Origin: Lunularia cruciata
Lineage: Eukaryota; Streptophyta; Marchantiopsida; Lunulariales; Lunulariaceae
Direction of reading: 5' to 3'
DNA: 64,000 bases
Assembly (NCBI GenBank): GCA_948567375.1
Contig: OX419757.1
Span: forward strand, 18,910,001 to 18,974,000
In this document: one piece after another, positions 9,211 to 20,100 of the stretch
Layout: every line of letters begins with the position of its first letter
Numbering within the stretch: the stretch's first letter is position 1
Notes under the pieces: model-generated
The model's input: the letters and a program-made list of their open reading frames with translations, nothing else
Databases searched by the model: none
Told to the model about the DNA's origin: nothing
Position numbers and translations under genes: made by a program

Positions 9211-10064
9211 GTCTAGCACATCCTAGGTGAGACAATATCAAAAAAATGCTCAAAAACTAACCCTGAAGGAGCAACTACTAAGGAACATGGAGAGTGGAGT
9301 AATATGTGATCAGGAAGTGCTCTATAAGCTATAGCTCCTCATCTGGGTGGTAGTCATGGACAAAAGAAGGAAGGTCATATGAGGCTGATGGATGAAGATC
9401 TTTTAGGGTTGATAATGTATCTATAGAGAAGGGGGTTTGTTTAGAGGATTATAGTGCTTGAATGGCCCACCAACACTCCCTTACATGGCCAAGCATCAAG
9501 GAATGACATAAGAAATAATGCTCTAGAGGTGAAGCATGAGCATGTGGAGACTCTATGAGCTATCTGGTGGTTGCTTGAGTCCAAATAGTGTACTCTTATA
9601 AAGTTGGCTAATCTCCATAGAGAAATTGATGACTCTAAGAGGCAATCTCTTGGTGTCTGGATGTGCTTGCATGAGCAAGAAGAAGTAAATTCCACTAAGG
9701 GAAGAGAGTTGGCAGGGTCCAAGTAGAGACATCTCTCTCATGGTCATTTGCCAAGATGGCACATAGGAGTATAGAAAGTGTGGAGCCAACAAGATAGCAG
9801 AGGGAGATCTTTGTGTACATATGTGGATGAGGTAAGCATGGTAGCAAAGCCTAAAAGGGATCCATAGAGTGGAGCCAAGAGTAAGAGTCTGGTGGTGCTT
9901 GTAGAGAGAGGGTTGGAGTATGGAGTGGGTCTAGGAAGATAGGCAAAGAGGTGGCCTTGGCTCTCATGCATAAGCATCTAGCTTGCCCTTGATGTTTTGT
10001 TAAACTAACCATGACCAAGTCATGATTGTGTAGGGCATTGGTGAGGTGGGATGTAAGGGGTGCT
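9211..10064. other. No recognisable gene; possible remnant of an unidentified repeat
   Basis: The + strand contains short helical-looking pieces (KLANLHREIDDSKRQ near 9600) among many stops. They loosely recall the charged coiled-coil remnants near 59780-60130, but I cannot show common origin by eye. It is the left flank of the copia insertion. Confidence 0.35.
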
Positions 10065-11453
10065 TGTGGGGAATCTCTATTGATTTATCTGTTCTCTTAT
10101 GTCAGTCATCAACTATTGAGATCAACCTTGCATAGGAAGGAAAAACATATTGCGAGAGAAAAGAGAAAAGTGAAGAAAATATGCTCACACACATCAATAA
10201 GTGCACAAGGATTAATGTGGTTTAGAGTCACTTGCACTTACATTCATGACAACACAAATCCAAGATTTTTACTCCCTCCCAATACAAATAATAGAGATGA
10301 CCTGTAATACCACGAGCTAGCTATATGATCTAGATCTGAAATTTGGTTTGGTAATATCTAGAATGATGTTATACATGATGGTCAAAATAGATCAGATAGA
10401 AGTATCACCAAAAGAGTACTTCTACTAATAGAGCAGAAACCAAAATAGACTTGAGAACCTCAGAATCAATAGCTAGACATATGATTTAAAGGTGAGAATT
10501 GGTTTGGTAACATTTGGAAGGATGTTACACATGATGGAATAAACAAATCAGAAAGAGGTTTCACCAAAAGGGGACTTCTGCTAATAGAGTAAGAATAGAA
10601 ATATGCCTGAAATCTTTGAAGGCAATTTCAGAGGCCTAAACGGATGAATTAGGCCTTGAAAATGTGCATATTCCCCCCCTCCCCTCCTCCCCAATGGAGG
10701 AAAGGCTGGCATTCCCTCCCCCTTGGTTTGTCTCATCGAGGGCTTTCCAATGGTACCTTACGTGATTTTGAGACTCTTATAGGAAGATTCCCTAAAAGAT
10801 TTCCTCCGGTCAAAGCTTGTTTGACCAGCCAGATAGGACCTAGACCGACATGTGAGCCATCCAAGTAAGTAATCCAAGGGTGGAGCTTGATGACATGTCA
10901 CCTATTGGTGTGCCTAATCCTATGGTGGAGCTTCCTTGGAGGAGATCCTCTTTGTCTATATAATAAAGAGAAGGTGCTCCTTTGGGGGCACCAAATGTTG
11001 AGTGTGTAATCTATGTTTTCTATCTTCTCTTGTCCTCGGAGTATTACATGACCCAAAAGCTCTACCCCAACCAACTCTTTCCTTGTCCAATCTGTTATTT
11101 TGTTTATCTTGATCCGCCCTTCTCCAATTTAACTCTTGCTTGTTTGATAAAAAACACAAACATTGAGTAACCAACTTCATGCCAATCAAAGTTACCAAAA
11201 ATTTCCACTAATTCTTTTTCCACAACCACACCTCTATTCACCTATTGAAAACCTTGCATTGCAGGTCATAAGGTTACCTTCTATAGTTGCACACACAAAG
11301 GGACCCAAAACACACTCACAATGTCACCCCGATATCCTTGGATAGTCAAACATCTATCTCAACCCTGGACAATATACCCCATGGATGATTTGAGCCATTG
11401 ATCTAAGCATCAAAGATGGGATAATTGGACAAATTAGGCTCTACAACCTAACA
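10065..11453 (-). repeat. 3' LTR of the copia element, split by a solo LTR
   Basis: The parts 10065-10302 and 11054-11453 match the 5' LTR (18015-18650) collinearly. Shared stretches include ATCAACTATTGAGATCAACC, GTGCACAAGGATTAATGTGG and CTCACAATGTCACCCC. On the minus strand it starts TGTTAGGTTG after a purine-rich GGAGAG tract (about 11455-11465), as expected for a 3' LTR. Confidence 0.88.
10303..11048 (-). mobile_element. Solo LTR of family S inserted in the copia LTR
   Basis: The 746-bp unit runs TGTAATACC...GTATTACA and is flanked by perfect TGACC duplications (10298-10302 and 11049-11053). It is the reverse complement of the family at 8615-9210 and 59206-59569. Near its left end the terminal subunit occurs twice in tandem (about 10303-10465 and 10466-10640), each with a GGTTTGGTAA block and a CATGATGG block. 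This tandem accounts for its extra length over the 596-bp sibling. Confidence 0.92.
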
Positions 11454-11639
11454 ACTCTCCCACATGGAGATTGATGCTTCTTGACTATATGTCTTTCAAA
11501 GAAGATATAGTAAACTTCCGGTGCTTGATCTACATACTTTGTGCAACCTTATTATCTAGTTTTCATTGGAGGCCAATTGATGTTATGAATAGCCTTAAAT
11601 TCTCAAAAGTGAAAATCTTTGTCAACATATCAGCAAAGT

Positions 11640-14233
11640 TCTTAGCACCTTGAATCTTTTCAAGTGACAAACTCCCATCTTCAAGTAACTCCCAAATGAA
11701 ATGATATCTCAATTGTATGTGTTTTTCTCTATCATGGAATATTGGATTCTTTGCTAAGTGAATGGCACTTTGAATGTTTGAGAATAAAAAATTACAATTT
11801 CTCTCTCTGCCTAGCTCCTTTATAATTGTAACCCAATCATGTCCTTACTAGCTTCTATAATTGCAACATATTGTGCCTTAGTTGTGGAAAAAGTGATAAA
11901 CTTTTTGCAACTATGAGAATCAACTCAATATTATTCCACCTATGGTATAAACATACCATGTGGTGCTTCTTTTGGTATCTATCTCACCTCCCAGGTCTAC
12001 ATCCACAAACCATTGTAGTGTATGGCTTCCTCTATTGTGACACAAACCTATATCTTTGGTACCTTTTAAATATCTAAAAATCCATTTGAAGACTTCCTAA
12101 TGTTGTCTTCCTAGATTGGCCATGTATCTGCTCAAAACTCCCATCGCATGTGCAATATCTGGTCTAGTACATGTCATTGCATACATTAGGATGCCTACAA
12201 TTGAAGCATATGGTACCTTTGACATAACATTCAGCTCTTCATCATCCTTGGACGATTGTTCCTTTGATAGCTTAAAGTAACTTGCAAAAGGTGTCTTCAC
12301 ATGACTTGCATATGTCATGTTGAACCTTTCTAGCACCTTTCCAATGTAGCTACCTTGAGAGAGCTTTAGCGTTCTAGCCAGCCTATCCTTGTCAATTTTC
12401 AACTCAAGTATCTACTTTGCTGCACTTATGTCCTTCATCAGAAACTCTCTTGATAACTCTTTCTTACATCTCTCCACTCTAGTATATGAGGTCCAACTAT
12501 CAACATGTCATCAACATATAGAAGTAAGATGATAAAACTATTATCCAACATCTTGAGATAATAGCAATGATACTCTTGACATCTTGTGAATCTATTATTG
12601 ATCATGAACTTGTCAAATTTCTTGTGCCGTAATCTTGGTGCCCAAAATCCTTTCACAACTAACCTTGCCTTGTACTATTTGCTATCATTGTGTTCCTTTT
12701 ACCTTTTAGACCCACTTGTTATGTAATGCCTTCTTGCCTTTTGGTAGTAAGCTAAACTCTCAAATTTGATTCTTCTCCAAGGACCTCATCTTGTTCTTCA
12801 TGGCAAACTCTCACTTTATTGAGTCTTCACTTTGCATAGCTTCTTCATAACATTTTGGTTCACCTCCATCTATCAATAGCAAGTAATCTAGAGAGAGAGA
12901 ATACCTTGTTGGTGGTCTTTTGATTCTGGTAGATCTCCTCAACTGCAGTGCACATGGTTGAGGTTGTGATAGAGTCATTTTTGAGCTTTCAAGGTTTCCC
13001 TGAACCCTTATGATAACATCATCTTTTGTTATGTCTTGCAACTCAACCTGATTTTTTGCTTTGCTTTGCTCATCTACATTATCAAAATCCAAAGTGTTTC
13101 CATCCTTGTGAAGAAGACACTCATTGATACACATCTTTATTTTTGATGATTTTCTTACTCTCTACATCCCAAAACTTATACCCAAAGTCATCTGCACCAT
13201 ATCCAATGAAGAAACACTTCTTGGAATTTGCATCTAATTTTTTCCTTTTCTATGTATTGACATGCAAGTAAGAGACTCACCCAAAGACTGTCAAGTGCAA
13301 CCAATTCACCAATTTTCTTGTCTACTCTTCTTTAGGCAGCTTATGGTCAAGTGGACTGATGGACCTTTGTTGATCAAGTATGATGTAGCGTCGATTGCTT
13401 CAGCCCAAATCACCTTGGGCAGACTTGCATGGATCCTCATTAGCTCTTTCATTCAAAGTTTGATTCATGCGGTCAACCACTCCATTTTGTTGCAGTGTGC
13501 TCATTAAGGTCTTCTTCATTCTTATTCCATGTACTACACAAAATTACTTGAACTCACTACTATCATACTCACCACCATTGTCAAATCTTAGTCATTGTGG
13601 GTTTGCACTAGACTCATTTTTTACCAAGCTTTTCTACTTCTTGAAAGTGGCAAATAACTCTACTTTGCAAATATACCCAAATCTTCCTAGTTGAGTCATC
13701 TATGAAGGTGATGTAATATTGTGAACCCCCAAGAGATGCAACAGGAGAAGGAGCCCACACATCTATGTGTACAAGTTGTAGCTTCCCTATCCTGAATGCT
13801 CTTCCACCCTCGAAGAAACTAACCTTTTTTTTGTTTCCCAAATATGCAATCTTCACAACAACCTACATCAATGATTTTCAAATCTGGTAGCTTGTCCTTC
13901 TTCATCATCACCTTCATGCATTTTTCACTCATATGCCCAAGCTTGCAATACTAGAGATTACCATTTAATACTATGTTTGCAAGTGCGACCGTGTCCTTGG
14001 TTTTGTTGGTCATGTAGAGAATCCTCAACTTGTTCTCCCATGCAACCACCATAATGCCTTTGGTGATTTTCCATGAACCACTCACAAAGGTTGTGACATA
14101 CCCTTCACTATCAAGTTGCCTAATTGAGATTAGATCCCTCTTCAAGCCCAGAACATGCCTAACATTCTTTAGTTTCACATAGAATGATTAGGCATTTCAA
14201 TATAAACTTCACTTCTCCTCACAATATCCAATG
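11640..14233 (-). pseudogene. Copia pol remnant: GAG-pre/integrase, RT and RNase H
   Basis: Reading down the minus strand from 14233: a GAG-pre-integrase segment (LKNVRHVLGLKRDLISI), a zinc-binding module (LGHMSEKCMK), the integrase core start (LVHIDVWAPSPV, FIDDSTRKIWVY), and the conserved linker STRIKRPPTRYS. Next come the RT start (PKGKKALHNKWV) and the RT active site YVDD (12507-12518). The copia RNase H region follows (YASIVGILMYAMTCTRPDIA, then FSTTKAQYVA near 11870). Many stops and frameshifts are present, and much of the RT between about 12660 and 12720 is deleted. The order integrase before RT defines Ty1/copia. Confidence 0.93.
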
Positions 14234-14588
14234 TGTAATAATATGGAGTTCAATGATGTAGTTAGTAGAGTTAACAAAGTAGAGAATAAGCCAAATTAGC
14301 CCAGAATATTCCAAAAGAATCTAAAAAACTTCTTGGGAAGTTTCTTGACTAGCTTAACTTGCACCCCAAGCAGGTAGCTTCTAGAAGGAAGCTTCTAACT
14401 AGCTTAGCTTGTACGCTAAGTAGGCGGCTTCTAGAAGGAAGCTTCTTGAGAAGCTTCTCAAGGGCCTTGTATGCTACCTATAAATACCAAAGCCAAAGCT
14501 CATGCTAAGTATTTGGAGTTTTTCTATTCAAGTGTCCCAATGTGAGTTGCCATTCTACTATTTCTTTCCTCGGTCTTGATCTTTTATA
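14234..14588 (+). repeat. 5' LTR of the nested gypsy G2 element (355 bp)
   Basis: It begins TGTAATAATATGG and ends TTTTATA immediately before the primer-binding site. It contains the family's AAGCTTCTAGAAGG blocks and, in the right half, ACCTATAAATACC followed by CTCCAAATG-type text shared in inverse with 7954-8364 and 57573-57972. Confidence 0.9.
14479..14486 (+). promoter_or_regulatory. TATA box in the gypsy G2 LTR
   Basis: A perfect TATAAATA lies about 100 bp before the LTR end, the usual place for the U3 promoter of a plant LTR retrotransposon. Transcription would start a little downstream and run into the primer site and gag. Confidence 0.6.
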
Positions 14589-14589
14589 T

Positions 14590-14601
14590 TGGTATCAGAG
14601 C
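14590..14601 (+). other. Primer-binding site (initiator Met-tRNA)
   Basis: TGGTATCAGAGC is the standard 12-base complement of the plant initiator methionine tRNA 3' end and lies one base after the LTR. It would prime minus-strand cDNA synthesis. Confidence 0.93.
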
Positions 14602-14859
14602 AGGAATGGGATGGATAGAATTTATGGATCACAAAATCCACTTCCACCAAACCATTGGGATTTCCATGTCCAAGTACTACCCAAGCATCATTTCACGCAA
14701 TTCATCACCTCACACTTTGGACAAGATTTTCTGCATATGATCACCATATCTATGGAACCCTTAGTGCTTCCTGTGGTAACTTATGAAGAACAGTGGATAT
14801 ATTACTTCTATGTGTTAATTAATTAGATAGATTAGGGGTGGTGTGATAGAGTAGCCAAC

Positions 14860-16390
14860 TATGGCGGAAATGCCCAATGTTATCCTTGCTATGCAACAAC
14901 AAATCTAGCATCTTACTCAATTGTTGGATGAACAAGATCTTTGATGACATGAGCACGTAGAGAGAGTACCAATTTGAGAAGGAGAAGAGCAAATCCGATT
15001 CCCTAAAACCAAGGCATTTGAAGGCAAGAATCTCCCAAGTGTAGTGGATAATTTTGTGTTTGATTGTGAATGTTATTTTGAAGTTACAAATCTCCAAGAC
15101 GAGCAAAAACAAATTCTCTTAGCTTCTAGCCAATTGGATGGAGTAGCAAAGCTATGGTGGAGATTTCAAGTGGAGCAAGCTGAACAAAAATTTGTTGCAC
15201 CAATCTTGACGTGTGCAAAATTCAAGAGTGCATAATTAATTGGTTCCAAGCTATAAATGCCACACAAGGTGTAGGGGATAGGTTGGCAGAATTGAAACAG
15301 ATTGAATCTATAAGAAGTTACATCATGCAAATTCTAGATATCCTATAAGGTGGAGCTTTGGATCAATTTGTAAGGGACTTGAAGTCAAGAACCAAATTAG
15401 AGGTAACCATGCAAGAGCCACAATACTTGGAGGAAGCCATGCAGTTGGCCAAACGTTTTGATTCCTTGGTTGTAACAACTTGGTCTTGACCTTGACCTCG
15501 ACCTGTACAGAACCTACTAATACACTACACATGGATGGAGGAGCCGGTACCAATGGAGATTGATGCCATTCAACAAAGACCACTTGGCACTATAGATAGA
15601 GAGAAATTGTGACAAAATGGTGGTTTTTTTATTGTCGCCGATTGGGACATTGCATTGTTGAATGTCCATTCAAGAATATGCAATCTCGACAAGTTGCCTA
15701 GATGGAGTTTGTGGAGCGGAAAGATCAAGGAAACAAGGAATCCCAATAGGAGATTTTGAGCCACTTATTAGGAGCTTGATTAGTTCCAATGGGATTGAAG
15801 GCTCAACCTATGGAAGTTTGTTTCACTTGCAAGTTATGATATCTAATAGAGGTTGTAGGATTTTGGTTGATTCTAGAAATTCAAAGAATTGCATGTCTAT
15901 GCAAGTAGTAAAAGAATTGGGTATTCCTATCAAACCAATAATTAGAAGTAGATTGATGATGGCGGATGGTAGAAATCATCATTTGCATTCCATACCTTGG
16001 TACGTGGTTGTGTTCTTGGATGATATCTTAATCTATAGCAAGACAGAGGCAGAACATGAGAATCACGTGCAAGAAGTCCTTAGACGACTACGAAAATGGA
16101 AATTTTATTGCAAGAAATCAAAGTGTGCTTTTTGGCAGAAGGATGTCACCTTCTTGGGTCACAAGATCTCATTGGAAGGGATCAAGATGGAAGAGGATAA
16201 AATCAAGGCCATTACTGATTGGCTTACTTTGAAGGATGGTACAAAAGTATGGGCATTTAATGGGTTTACCAATTTTTACCAACAATTCATTCATTATTAT
16301 GCTCATGTGGCTGCACCATTGATTGACCTCTTGTGGAAGAACTTGAGCTTCCAATGGACCACCAAACATGAAAATTATTCCAAAAGTTGA
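14860..16390 (+). pseudogene. Gypsy G2 gag-protease-RT remnant with internal deletion
   Basis: The frame pieces read FDCECYFEVTNLQDEQ and LDGVAKLWWRF (gag, 15050-15165), and a zinc-knuckle-like RRLGHCIVECP (about 15630-15670). They are followed by a protease-like CRILVDSRNSKNCMS in which the catalytic D-S/T-G reads D-S-R, and then directly by VVVFLDDILIYSKT, the RT active site (LDD at 16016-16024). The RT fingers and half of the palm (normally about 150 residues) are missing between about 15995 and 16005. The RT thumb and connection follow in open frame to 16390. The longest open piece is 15662-16390 (242 codons). Confidence 0.88.
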
Positions 16391-17596
16391 ATCATATGGT
16401 GTCTTCAAGACCCATCCTTCAACCATATGTTCATTAGCTACCTTATGTGGTTGATTTTCATGCTTCTAACTTTGCAATTGGAGCCAAATTCCAAATTCCC
16501 AAATGGACTAAATCCCATTGCCTTTGTGTCTCATCGACTAACTACAACTAAAAGAAATTACTCTACTTGAGATCAGGAAAAATTTGCAATGGAATATGCC
16601 ACCAAGGTATGGAGGCATTATCTCTCAAGGAAACAAGTGATCATGCAAACCGATCACAAACCATTGTTGCAAACCTTATACTTGGAACACATGAAGAGTC
16701 AACATCATTGATGGGAAGAGCAACTCCAATTGTTTGACATCAAAATTGAGTACAAACCAGGTCAGTTTCATGTCATCCTTGATGCTCTATCATGACGATT
16801 TAATTTGAAGTCTCTTCCTCATCTCACAACAGCAATTACAACTATGTCAATTGACTCCAAGGTCAAAAATAAGTTTTGATCACTCTACAACAAGATCCCT
16901 TCTTCCAAATGGTACATGGTCATCTTACAGCATGCAACAAGGAGTACAACACCTTCTCCTTCAAGGGAGGCCTTCTATTCCATGAGGACCGGATCTATGT
17001 TCCAGCCAAAATTGATCTCCGTCTTGTATGCCTTCAAGAAGCCCATGATTTACCAATAGCTAGTCACATGGGTGTGGATAAAAACTTTGGGTGCCCTCCA
17101 ACGCCAATGGTGGTAGCCCAACATGACACAAGATGTTTGAGAGTTTGTCCAATCATGTGAGAGCTGCCAACGTAACAAGACCAACAACTAGAAGGCGAGT
17201 GGACTCCTTCAACCACTCCCCATTCCATCCGCTCAATAGGAACACATGAGCTTGGATCTCTTCACATCCTTGCCCAAGACAAAGCAAGGACACACAACAA
17301 TTGTCGTGTTGTGGATAATCTTAGTAAGAAAATCCACTTGACATCAACCTTTGATACCGTGGATGCTCCAACCTTAGCGCAAATCTACTTTGACAATGTC
17401 TTCAAGCATCATGTGATGCCACGTGTACTCATCTCCAACCGTGATCCTTGATTCACCAAAAAGTTTTGGCAGGCACTCTTCCAGATACTCGGCACCAAGC
17501 TTACTTTGTCCACGGCCTATCATCCTCAAACAAATGGACAAACCAAACGTGCAAATTGTACCTTGGAGAATATGTTGCGTGCCTTGGCTCATGATT
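16391..17596 (+). pseudogene. Gypsy G2 RNase H and integrase remnant
   Basis: RNase H pieces include FAMEYATKVWRHYLSRK and MQTDHKPLLQTLYLEH (about 16585-16690). Integrase pieces include the H-H part (LQEAHDLPIASHMGVDK, about 17030-17085), APTLAQIYFDNVFKHH (about 17360-17410), LISNRDP and AYHPQTNGQTKRAN (17515-17555). Several stops and frameshifts break it. It ends at the junction with copia gag. Confidence 0.88.
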
Positions 17597-18014
17597 AGGT
17601 TAAACTCATGAATATGATTTGAGATAGACTGACCTTCATTGATCTTCAAGTTGAAAAGAAGACGCATCAAGTACACCTTGTTGGAAGCTGATGGTTTTTC
17701 ATACATGTTAGACAAACCTTTCAGTAGACTTGCTGTAGTCTTCTCATGTAGAACATTAAATGCCGCATCTCTAGCTAGTGTTAAGCATACAACTCCCAAA
17801 GCTTGTCTATCCATCAAATCCTAATCTTCTTGTAACATGAGCTCTGGTTTTGCACCTCTGAGAGGTACATGAAGCTTTTTCTAATACAAGTAGTCCTCTA
17901 TTTTCATTTTCCAAAAACCAAAGTCCTTACCATCAAATTTGTCTATCATGACCTTTCCTTCCTCTCTTGCCATTGCTCTCACTCTTTCCTTCAACCTATT
18001 GCTTTGATACTAGT
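17597..18014 (-). pseudogene. Copia gag (UBN2-like) remnant and primer site
   Basis: The minus strand gives DRQALGVVCLTLARDAAF, KTTASLLKGLSNMYEK and KVYLMRLLFNLKINEG followed by HIHEFN, the usual copia gag (UBN2) order. Just upstream, towards 18014, lies the primer site. The open frame that appears to run on to 17374 is chimeric: beyond 17597 it reads antisense to the gypsy integrase and is not protein. Confidence 0.88.
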
Positions 18015-18650
18015 TGTAGGGAATCTCTACTGATTTATTTGTTCTCTTATGACAATCATCAACTATTGAGATCAACCTTGCACAGGAAGGAAAAACATAC
18101 CATGAAAGAAAAGAGAAAAGTAAAGAAATTTACTCACATACATCAATAGGTGCACAAGGATTAATGTGGTTTAGAGTCATTTTCTCTTACATCCACAACA
18201 ACACAAATCTAGGATTTCTACTCCCTCTCAATACAGATTATAAAGATCACTCAGAAGCTCTGCCCATACCAACTCTTTCCTTGTCCAATCTGTTATTTTG
18301 TTTATCTTGATCTGCCCTTCTCCTATTTATCTCTTGCTTGTTTGATAAAAAATACAGACCTCGTGTACCAAGCTTCATGTGAATCAAAGTTACCAAAACT
18401 CCACTAATTTGTTTTCCACATGCGAGCCTCTATTCAACTTGTGAAAACCTCTCTTTGCAATTCATAGGGTTATCTCCTATAGTTGCACATACATAGGAAC
18501 CTGAAACATACTCACAATGTCACCCCAATATCCTTGGATAGTCAAACACGTATCTCAACCTAGGACAATATATCCCGTGGATGATCGGAGTCATTGATCT
18601 TTGCATCATAGATGGGTTAAATCGGATGTATCAGGCTCCACATCCTTACA
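18015..18650 (-). repeat. 5' LTR of the copia element (636 bp)
   Basis: It is bounded by TGTAGGGAATC on the left (+ strand view) and CCTTACA on the right. It is collinear with the split 3' LTR at 10065-11453, with visible point divergence throughout, so the insertion is old. It adjoins the primer site on its left. Confidence 0.9.
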
Positions 18651-20100
18651 ATGCTAAGGGTACAAAAGGGGGAATGGTGGTAGGGAAGTCTAAGGGGATT
18701 GGTGGTGGTGGGGTTGGGTCAATAGGAAGAGAGATTGTTGGAGGCGGAGGAGGAACTGAGAGGATGGTGCATGGAGGATCTTCCATAGAAGAGTCCTCTA
18801 ATGTAGGTTCCTTGCCCAAGGATTGCAAAGGATGTGGCAAAGGAATAGAGATTGCACCATGAGGGAGGACCTGAGCCTTTAGGAGAGCATGCTAGAAATT
18901 GCAGTGCTTAGACGCGCATAAGGTGTAGGGGGTAGTGGATGAGGAGCCTCGCCTATGGTAGTCACTCTAGCAACAAGGGCTAAAGAACAAAGCGGAGCAT
19001 CCTAAGAAGTCTTCTGAAGTAGCAGCTCCCATCTCCCAAGAGATACAACACAAAACACAAGTAAGAGTATACACCCAAAACATAGACAAACAAACTGATG
19101 GCAAATGAGGAACTCAACCAGAAACAAACACACCCAAGAACAAAACAAAGGGTACAAAGATAAAGAATAGATATGATGTGATAGGTATCTATCTACTATC
19201 AAAGGAATGCAGCCATTCTATATGCTCCATCACATGTGGTACAAGAGCACTTCAATGCATGAACTCTCTAATTCAGGCACCTTGGTACAAGAACCTGCTG
19301 ATGGAAGAATTGCTAGTACAAAAACATCTAGTATAGGAACATTTAGCACAAGAATACTGGATACAAGAATTGTAGACCGTGTGCCAAAACTTAAGCTTTG
19401 GTACCTTCTGGCACTGCTGACTTGCACGCAAATAGGAAGGATTACGTACTGAAATTCCTATCCATGGCAAACCCTTGCAGCACTTGATTTCAAGTCAAAT
19501 TTCTCCCGTCTCCTGTTGACCTTGAAGTCAATCTCACTCTCCTACAACTACAACTACAGAGTCCTACACCACCACAGTGAACACCTTCTTCTTTTTTCCT
19601 TTCCTTGTCCCTCACTCACAGATATTGCCACAATTGTCCTACACCACCCCATTGAACACTCTTTCCCTTCCTTCTTTCTTTTTTTGTCTCTCAGTCACAG
19701 AAATTGCCACAATTGAACTGGTACACCACCGATTCAGGGCAGAGGAATTAATTTTCCAAGCCCAATCCGGAAACACACCATCTACTGACTTCCCGATTTC
19801 TCCCCTTCTCCCTTGTACCCTTGTGCTTCTGCGTCTACATGCAAATCCGAGTCATCCCGAAACAACCTGAAGAACTGAGTTTTATGTTGCCCGTTCTAAA
19901 ATTTGATTGAGAGTAAATTCACGTAAGTTCAACTTCGGGTTGAAAGTTTGGAATTCTGCTACTCCACATAGAACTCTGATTGCATTAACCACAGATCCTC
20001 TCTGCTATATCTATAAGCTTCTCCTTGTAACTCGCCTTCAAGTGTCAGACAACCTCGGGTCTCCAGATCTCCTCCATCTGTGCCTCTCTTCGATGTGCTT
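18651..20100. other. No certain gene; proline-rich frame and pyrimidine-rich stretch
   Basis: A 64-codon minus-strand frame at 18646-18840 is rich in proline (SVPPPPPTISLPIDPTPPPP), but its start lies in a simple G-rich tract. From about 19500 the + strand is C/T-rich with a repeated CAC-CAC-CCATTGAACAC-type block (19570 and 19640). The character of the sequence changes to low-repeat DNA after about 20000. Confidence 0.4.

Larger units (their letters stand above)
14234..17596 (+). mobile_element. Ty3/gypsy element family G2 inserted in copia, 3' end lost
   Basis: The left edge is an intact LTR start (TGTAATAATATGG, 14234) that abruptly replaces copia coding sequence. The LTR is followed by primer site TGGTATCAGAGC (14590-14601), gag, protease, RT, RNase H and integrase. 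The integrase ends at about 17596, just after NGQTKRANCTLENMLRALAHD-like text, where copia gag on the other strand resumes. The integrase C-terminus, chromodomain and 3' LTR are therefore missing, probably by deletion together with some copia sequence. Confidence 0.9.
10065..18650 (-). mobile_element. Ty1/copia retrotransposon with two later elements nested inside
   Basis: On the minus strand the 5' LTR is at 18015-18650 and the 3' LTR at 10065-11453. The 3' LTR is 638 bp once a nested 746-bp solo LTR and its 5-bp duplication are removed. LTR ends are TGT...ACA. Flanking bases are GTGCT on the left and ATGCT on the right, a 5-bp target duplication with one mismatch. A primer site (ACTAGTATCAAAGC on the minus strand, about 18001-18014) adjoins the 5' LTR. 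Gag is at 17597-18010 and pol at about 11640-14233. A Ty3/gypsy element fills 14234-17596. All coding parts are decayed. Confidence 0.88.

Noticed and set aside
9201-9212. TGGTATTAGAGT as a primer-binding site following a 5' LTR
   Set aside because: Comparison with the sibling at 10303-11048 shows that GGTATTA(C/G)A is the LTR end itself, and GTCTG/GTCTA flanks mark a solo LTR.
17374-17817. A 147-codon minus-strand open frame as one gene
   Set aside because: Its N-terminal part is copia gag, but beyond 17597 it is antisense to gypsy integrase. It is a chimera created by the insertion junction.
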